Positions 27,587 through 32,437 of a stretch of 32,437 nt of DNA are shown here, in pieces (the first letter of the stretch is position 1; each line of letters opens with the position of its first letter). The position numbers and the translations under genes were made by a program. The notes under the pieces were generated by a model. The model worked only from the letters and a program-made list of their open reading frames with translations, did not search any database and was not told the DNA's origin. Location of the stretch: contig JAKAVR010000020.1 in assembly GCA_021817225.1 (NCBI GenBank), forward strand, positions 1-32,437, written 5' to 3'. This DNA comes from Thermoplasmata archaeon. Lineage in GTDB: Archaea > Thermoplasmatota > Thermoplasmata > Sysuiplasmatales > Sysuiplasmataceae.

Positions 27587-28267
27587 GTGGAAGAGTACAG
27601 GCGCAGGGCAGCCGAGAAAGCGACCGAGTATCTGAAGGACGGAATGGTCATCGGTCTTGGCACCGGCAGGACCGCCTCCTACGCGATCAAGAAGATAGGC
27701 AAGCTTGTAAGGGCGGGGATGAAAATCACAGCAGTGTCGACCTCTGATGCCACAACGGCACTCGCCGAGGCGGAGGGCATCAATGTCTCCAGCCTGGACG
27801 AGCATCCTGTCATAGATGTGACAATAGATGGCGCCGACGAGGTGGACCCTTCACTGGACCTTGTGAAGGGGAAGGGCGGGGCGCTTCTGAGGGAGAAGAT
27901 AATAGCATACTCGACCAAGGATGAAATAATTGTGGTTGATGAGTCAAAACTTGTCGGAAGACTTGGCGAGAAGGAAGCAATACCAGTCGAGATACTGAAA
28001 TTCGGTTATCTTAGCACCGTAAATCACCTCTCATATATGGGCTGCACCGTCACGCTCAGAATGCAGGATGGTCATCTTTTTGTGACGGACAATGGCAACT
28101 ACATAGCCGATTGCAGATTCTCCTCCATAAACCAGCCCTATGAGTTGCATTCCAGGATAAACACAATTCCGGGAGTCATCGACAATGGAATGTTCCTGGG
28201 CATGGCAGCAAGAGTGCTCGTGGGCAGGGAAAGGGAAGTGACTGTCCTAGAAAGGAAAAGGAGATAG
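27587..28267 (+). CDS. rpiA: ribose-5-phosphate isomerase A
   Basis: GMVIGLGTGRTASYAIKKIG...VDVTIDGADEVDPSLDLVKGKGGALLREKIIA-type core; GTG start. Confidence 0.95.
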   Translation: MEEYRRRAAEKATEYLKDGMVIGLGTGRTASYAIKKIGKLVRAGMKITAVSTSDATTALAEAEGINVSSLDEHPVIDVTIDGADEVDPSLDLVKGKGGALLREKIIAYSTKDEIIVVDESKLVGRLGEKEAIPVEILKFGYLSTVNHLSYMGCTVTLRMQDGHLFVTDNGNYIADCRFSSINQPYELHSRINTIPGVIDNGMFLGMAARVLVGREREVTVLERKRR

Positions 28268-28302
28268 TGTGCAACTAAGACCCCGGTGAGCAGAGCCACC
28301 AG

Positions 28303-28671
28303 TCACTTGGTGCCGTATTCTCTGAGGCTCTTGAGATTCGTTTCTATTCTCTGTATCCTTTTTGACTCCTCTTCTTCAATCTGTTTTATTATGTTGTCAA
28401 AAGGCACTGAAAGCTTGTAGGAATGGACGGGCCTGCCCTTTCCTTCTTTCTTTATGTCCCTCTTGGTTACCCATTTTCTCCTTCGCAGTTCCTGCATTGC
28501 TATGGAAACTTCGGGCTGCCTGAGCGCTGTGGATGTCTCAATCTCAACAGAAGTTGTCTCGTTCTTTTTCTTAAGAAAAACGAGTGTCTTAGCCATGTTC
28601 TTGGCCATGCCAGTATTGATGAGATACTCAACAAGCATCTCATCCTGTTTGGTAAAACCCCTGCTTGGCAT
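28303..28671 (-). CDS. archaeal winged-HTH (TrmB/ArsR-like) transcriptional regulator
   Basis: LVFLKKKNETTSVEIETSTALRQPEVSIAMQELRRRKWVTKRDIKKEGKGRPVHSYKL. Confidence 0.8.
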   Translation of the reverse strand: MPSRGFTKQDEMLVEYLINTGMAKNMAKTLVFLKKKNETTSVEIETSTALRQPEVSIAMQELRRRKWVTKRDIKKEGKGRPVHSYKLSVPFDNIIKQIEEEESKRIQRIETNLKSLREYGTK

Positions 28672-28745
28672 CAGAGTCGGTCAGATTTAAAGTGGCGCTG
28701 ATATAAATTGCTTTCTATATTCAGGGACACTTACAAATTATGATC

Positions 28746-28775
28746 GACCCTGTGACGACTGAAGAACACAGGGTC
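28746..28775. repeat. perfect 9-bp inverted repeat in intergenic region
   Basis: GACCCTGTG (28746-28754) / CACAGGGTC (28767-28775). Confidence 0.65.
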
Positions 28776-29022
28776 TTTGTGCTGCGATCACATATTAAAA
28801 AATTTCAGGTGACGGATCAAATGGATTGACTCAGTTCCGCTGCGCGCACATGCAACCATTCCGGTTCTGTCAGAACATCCTGATGATTAAGTCCATGCCG
28901 AGGCTGCAAGAAGCCGGGTGCCATGACTTGAATGGAGTGATATGGATCAGTTCTGCAGCCTCCCGGATGACTGATCCGGCAATGTCTGGAAGGCAACTGA
29001 AGGGGACTTATTGGCCTGGATC

Positions 29023-29124
29023 ATGGCAAAGACTCCTAAAGGAGTGTCTGGGTCAGGCAAGTCGCATTTGGCCTTCGGACCGCCTTCTGCACCGATAACC
29101 ATTTTATATGAGTTGATTTTATGA
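29023..29124 (+). CDS. possible 33-aa leader ORF with P-loop-like motif upstream of rpl44e
   Basis: [33 protein letters not shown]; its TGA overlaps ATG 29121 as ATGA. Confidence 0.25.
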   Translation: MAKTPKGVSGSGKSHLAFGPPSAPITILYELIL

Positions 29125-29162
29125 AACAAGGAGAACTACTGCAGGAGCTGTTCCAATTGAAG

Positions 29163-29435
29163 ATGCCAAAGGTCGTAAAAGCTTATTGTCCGCATTGCCT
29201 CTCACATACACCTCATGACGTTGAAAGGGTAAGGAAACGAAAAGCCTCTGAACTCAAGCAGGGCCAAAGGAGATTCAGAAGGGTCACGAGCGGATACGGT
29301 GGCTTTCCAAGACCAAAACCTGAAGGCAGGGAGAAGCCCACAAAGAAGCTGGCTCTCAGGCTCAGGTGCAAGACTTGCAAGAAGGCATATCCAATGACGG
29401 GCTTCCGGACAAAGAAATTCGAACTTACGGAGTGA
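29163..29435 (+). CDS. rpl44e: 50S ribosomal protein L44e
   Basis: [29 protein letters not shown]...[27 protein letters not shown] opens at 29121 but homology starts at MPKVVK. Confidence 0.93.
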   Translation: MPKVVKAYCPHCLSHTPHDVERVRKRKASELKQGQRRFRRVTSGYGGFPRPKPEGREKPTKKLALRLRCKTCKKAYPMTGFRTKKFELTE

Positions 29436-29441
29436 TTTCAA

Positions 29442-29639
29442 ATGACAGAAGGCAAGGACAGGGCAAAGTTTGTTATCGTCAAGTGTCCAGACTGCAGTTC
29501 CGAACAGATTACTTTCGAGAGGGCAACTTCCGCGATTACATGCAAGATTTGCGGAAGTACTCTTGCAACACCGACGGGCGGCAGACTCAAATTCAAGGGG
29601 CAGCTCGTGAGGTCAGTGGAAGATGCCGCCCAGTCCTGA
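29442..29639 (+). CDS. rps27e: 30S ribosomal protein S27e
   Basis: FVIVKCPDCSSEQITFERATSAITCKICGSTLATPTGGRLKFKGQLV. Confidence 0.95.
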   Translation: MTEGKDRAKFVIVKCPDCSSEQITFERATSAITCKICGSTLATPTGGRLKFKGQLVRSVEDAAQS

Positions 29640-30408
29640 ATATCCGGACGAGGGTGAGCTCGTTGTAGGCACCGTCCAGAGCGTCAAGAATTTTGGCGCA
29701 TTTGTAGCCCTTGACGAATACGGATCCCGCGAGGCGTTCATCCACGTCAGCGAGATTGCAACCGGCTGGGTCAAGTACATAAGGGATTACGTCAAGGAAG
29801 GGCAGAAGATAGTCTGCAAAGTCGTAGAGGTGGACAGGGCAAAGGGGCATGTCAACCTCAGTTTCAAGCAGGTCAATGACCATCAGAGAAGAGAGAAAAT
29901 CCAGCAATGGAAGAACGAGAACAAGGCAAGGAAGATCATCGACATACTTGCAGAGAGACTCAAGGCCGAACCAGGCGCCTTCTACGACGAAGTTGGCACA
30001 AAGCTGATTGAAAATTTTGGGTCGCTTTATGGAGCGCTCGAGGCGGCCGTAAACGACAAGAATGCTCTGAAGAAGGCACATCTCACTGGTAACTGGGTCG
30101 AACAGTTCGTCCAGATTGCCGAAGAGAACATTACAAGTAGCCAGGTGAAAGTGGAAGGCATTCTGGAAGTCAGTTCTTCAAAACCGGACGGCGTCGAGGA
30201 TGTCAGGAACTCTCTGCTTGAGGGTGTTTTCGAGGGAGAGGATTTCAGCGTTCAGATTCAGTACATAGGTGCGCCGAAATACAGGGTCGTGGTCACTGCT
30301 CCGGATTACAAGAAGGCGGAAGAGGAGCTGAAGAAGAGTTCCGACAAGGTGCTCAAGGCAGTCATTAAAACTGGTGGAATAGGCAAGTTCACAAGGCACC
30401 AGGCCTGA
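29623..30408 (+). CDS. eif2a: translation initiation factor aIF2 subunit alpha
   Basis: S1 domain GELVVGTVQSVKNFGAFVALDEYGSREAFIHVSEIATGWVKYIRDYVKEGQKIVCKVVEVDRAKGHVNLSFKQV; canonical neighbours. Confidence 0.96.
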   Translation: MPPSPEYPDEGELVVGTVQSVKNFGAFVALDEYGSREAFIHVSEIATGWVKYIRDYVKEGQKIVCKVVEVDRAKGHVNLSFKQVNDHQRREKIQQWKNENKARKIIDILAERLKAEPGAFYDEVGTKLIENFGSLYGALEAAVNDKNALKKAHLTGNWVEQFVQIAEENITSSQVKVEGILEVSSSKPDGVEDVRNSLLEGVFEGEDFSVQIQYIGAPKYRVVVTAPDYKKAEEELKKSSDKVLKAVIKTGGIGKFTRHQA

Positions 30409-30532
30409 TGGCTGGATCTGAATGGTCTGCTTTCAAGGTGACATGCGCTCACGCTACCTTAAAATACTGTCTGCCCTCTAAGCATGAATCACAGCCAGTA
30501 AACGAATGGATTGAAGTCGTGCAGTCAGCAGG

Positions 30533-30730
30533 GTGATAAGTTTGCGCAGTATCATGATGAAGTGTCCGAAATGCCTTGGCTACACCCTCCAGCAGGCTTG
30601 TCCGAGGGACGGGGAAAAAACCCGAATGACGATACCTGTGCGCTATTCGCCGGACGACAGGTATGCAAAGTACAGAAGAGCGTTAATGGAGCAGCTACAG
30701 AAAGGAAGGAGCGAGAATGCAGGACATTGA
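30533..30730 (+). CDS. nop10: Nop10-like H/ACA RNP protein (start may be an internal Met)
   Basis: MMKCPKCLGYTLQQACPRDGEKTRMTIPVRYSPDDRYAKYRRAL between aIF2alpha and PAC2 genes. Confidence 0.88.
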   Translation: MISLRSIMMKCPKCLGYTLQQACPRDGEKTRMTIPVRYSPDDRYAKYRRALMEQLQKGRSENAGH

Positions 30731-31490
30731 AGTCAGGTTTTCTGAAAAGCCATCGCTGAAGGATCCAATATTCATTGAGGGACTGCCAGGAGTCGGAAAC
30801 GTTGGGAAGCTTGCGGCCGAGCACCTCATAGATCAGCTCAAGGCGGTGAAGTTCGTGGACATCGTATCGAAGTACTTTCCACCGCAGGTGATTGTGAAGG
30901 ATGACGGCCTTGTGAGGCTTGTATCAAATGAAATGTATTATGTCCAGCGCTCTGACAAGGAAAACGACCTTGTGTTTCTTGTCGGTGACTACCAGGGTGT
31001 CACCCCGGAGGGGCAGTACATGCTTTCAGACCGTGTCCTCAATATCGTCAAGGAACTCGGTGTCACAAAAATATTCACTCTTGGGGGATACGGCATCGGC
31101 AAGATGGTCGACAAACCAAGGGTCCTGGGTGCTGCCACGGACCTTGAGCTTATCCGGGAAATGAAGGAACTTGGCGTCGTATTTTCCAAGGGAGAACCGG
31201 GAAGCGGGATCGTCGGAGCGAGCGGGCTGCTGCTCGGGCTTGGACTGATTTACGGTATGCAGAGCGTCTGCCTTATGGGTGAGACTTCGGGCTATTTTGT
31301 TGATCCCAGGGCTGCCGAAGTTGTGCTTGAGGTGCTTGTCAGGAAACTCGACGTCCAGATAGACTATGAAGCACTCAGGCACAAGGCGCAGCAGATTGAC
31401 CAGATCACCGCGAGATTGAAGGATATGGAGACGCAGCAGGGCCCCGAAGGCATTGGCGAAAGAAGGGAAGACCTCGGTTATATCGGCTGA
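30717..31490 (+). CDS. PAC2 family protein (proteasome assembly chaperone-like)
   Basis: PIFIEGLPGVGNVGKLAAEHLIDQLKAVKFVDIVSKYFPPQV...GIVGASGLLLGLG...GETSGYFVDPRAAEVVLEVL. Confidence 0.93.
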   Translation: MQDIEVRFSEKPSLKDPIFIEGLPGVGNVGKLAAEHLIDQLKAVKFVDIVSKYFPPQVIVKDDGLVRLVSNEMYYVQRSDKENDLVFLVGDYQGVTPEGQYMLSDRVLNIVKELGVTKIFTLGGYGIGKMVDKPRVLGAATDLELIREMKELGVVFSKGEPGSGIVGASGLLLGLGLIYGMQSVCLMGETSGYFVDPRAAEVVLEVLVRKLDVQIDYEALRHKAQQIDQITARLKDMETQQGPEGIGERREDLGYIG

Positions 31491-31612
31491 ATGAGTTGGA
31501 CAGACTTGTCTGCAAAAAAATAGAAAGGCGGATTTAGTTCAATAGGAGCCAAATCCCTGAGTGCATCCCATCCCTTCTGGCCCGAACATTCCACCTTCCA
31601 AGGTCCCTCTTT

Positions 31613-31852
31613 CTATTTGCTGAGGAACTTCTTCTCGAATTCCTCCATCTCTGCAAGTGACTTGTCAGCTTCAGCTAGCTTCTTGAGTTTGTCCATGACT
31701 GTGTCGACCCTCTGATAGATAAGGTCACGGACTGCAGATCGTATCGCTTCGGATCTTGAGGGAAAGTCATCAACCTTCACAAGGAAGTCAAGCGCTTTGA
31801 GGTAGCGTGGGGGTAGTCTTATTGTGACTTTCTCGAGATCCTGTTCGTCCAT
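31613..31852 (-). CDS. ribbon-helix-helix (CopG-like) DNA-binding protein
   Basis: LEKVTIRLPPRYLKALDFLVKVDDFPSRSEAIRSAVRDLI. Confidence 0.85.
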   Translation of the reverse strand: MDEQDLEKVTIRLPPRYLKALDFLVKVDDFPSRSEAIRSAVRDLIYQRVDTVMDKLKKLAEADKSLAEMEEFEKKFLSK

Positions 31853-31934
31853 GATATTACCTGAGGGTCTAAGCGACCTCTTGTGTCAGACATATATTCA
31901 CAATTATATTTAATAGTTACTACGCTGGTGGCGT

Positions 31935-32000
31935 TGTGAAAAAACCGGCCTTTGTGAAAAAAGTCTTCATTCTGTGAAAAAAAAAGACCGTCTGTGAAAA
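31935..32000. repeat. four phased TGTGAAAA-type direct repeats (18-20 nt period)
   Basis: TGTGAAAA at 31935, 31953, 31973, 31993. Confidence 0.7.
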
Positions 32001-32004
32001 TTCT

Positions 32005-32290
32005 GGAGGTTGGAAATGCTGATGTCCGCAACAATGCCCTTCTCCACTATTGCATCCCTGAGCTTCCTCAGGGACCATGTTGTGAATGGATAGCCCAGTG
32101 AGGATGGCGGTGTCAGTGCCATGTTCACCATTTCGAGCCTTATCTCGTCTATAAACTTCCTTGGTCTGCCTGTGCCTCCCCTGTTCGGCAGCGGCTTCAG
32201 CGAGTCGAAGCCCTTCTCGTTGAACTCATGAATAATGTGCCTCGTCCACTCGACGGACAGGCTGTGTTGCACCCCACTAGATCCGTACAT
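32005..32290 (-). pseudogene. truncated IS630-family transposase fragment (N-terminal HTH region only)
   Basis: SVEWTRHIIHEFNEKGFDSLKPLPNRGGTGRPRKF...GYPFTTWSLRKLRDAIVEKGIVADISISNLQ; no DDE catalytic domain follows; upstream frame closes quickly. Confidence 0.78.
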
Positions 32291-32421
32291 ATCAGGTGTG
32301 GAGACTCGGAATGGAGGTCAAGGGGGACATTTAGAGCGAGTGAGCGAAGCGAACGAGCGTTCGAGCCTGGCGGAATGCAAAGGATCAAACAGCCGGAAAG
32401 CAATGACAGGGAGGTGGCAGC

Positions 32422-32437
32422 ATGACGACAAAGAAGG
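32422..32437 (+). CDS. possible start of a further gene truncated by the window end
   Basis: GGGAGGTGGCAGC-ATGACGACAAAGAAGG, SD-like motif then ATG. Confidence 0.3.

Noticed and set aside
28878-28977. Possible C/D box sRNA (ctgatga ... ctga)
   Set aside because: Spacing is too long and no D'/C' boxes are evident.
31935-32000. CRISPR-like array
   Set aside because: Repeat core is only about 8 nt with 10-12 nt spacers; far too short for CRISPR and no cas genes nearby.

Overview
Archaeal chromosomal window. The rpl44e-rps27e-aIF2alpha-nop10-PAC2 block, a tetraether-synthase-like radical SAM protein, Dph6 and TATA boxes placed for leaderless transcripts point to a Thermoplasmata-like euryarchaeote; this affiliation is inferred, not proven. 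Most of the window is ordinary metabolic and informational genes. Points of most interest: (1) an archaeal AddAB/AdnAB-like helicase-nuclease pair in which both subunits keep a PD-(D/E)XK nuclease with Fe-S-type cysteines, the AddB-like subunit lacks a Walker A motif, and the pair overlaps an ABC exporter in one four-gene unit; (2) two convergent, overlapping half-size CtaA-like membrane paralogs; (3) a cysteine-free peroxiredoxin homolog coupled to an ornithine cyclodeaminase-family gene; (4) a PadR-DrrAB-type exporter operon with a 14-bp perfect palindrome abutting its TATA box; (5) four phased TGTGAAAA repeats between a ribbon-helix-helix gene and a truncated IS630 transposase; (6) a decayed paralog of a four-TM protein gene located 7 kb away. 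No tRNA, rRNA or CRISPR array was supported. All assignments come from reading motifs by eye; no database search was run.
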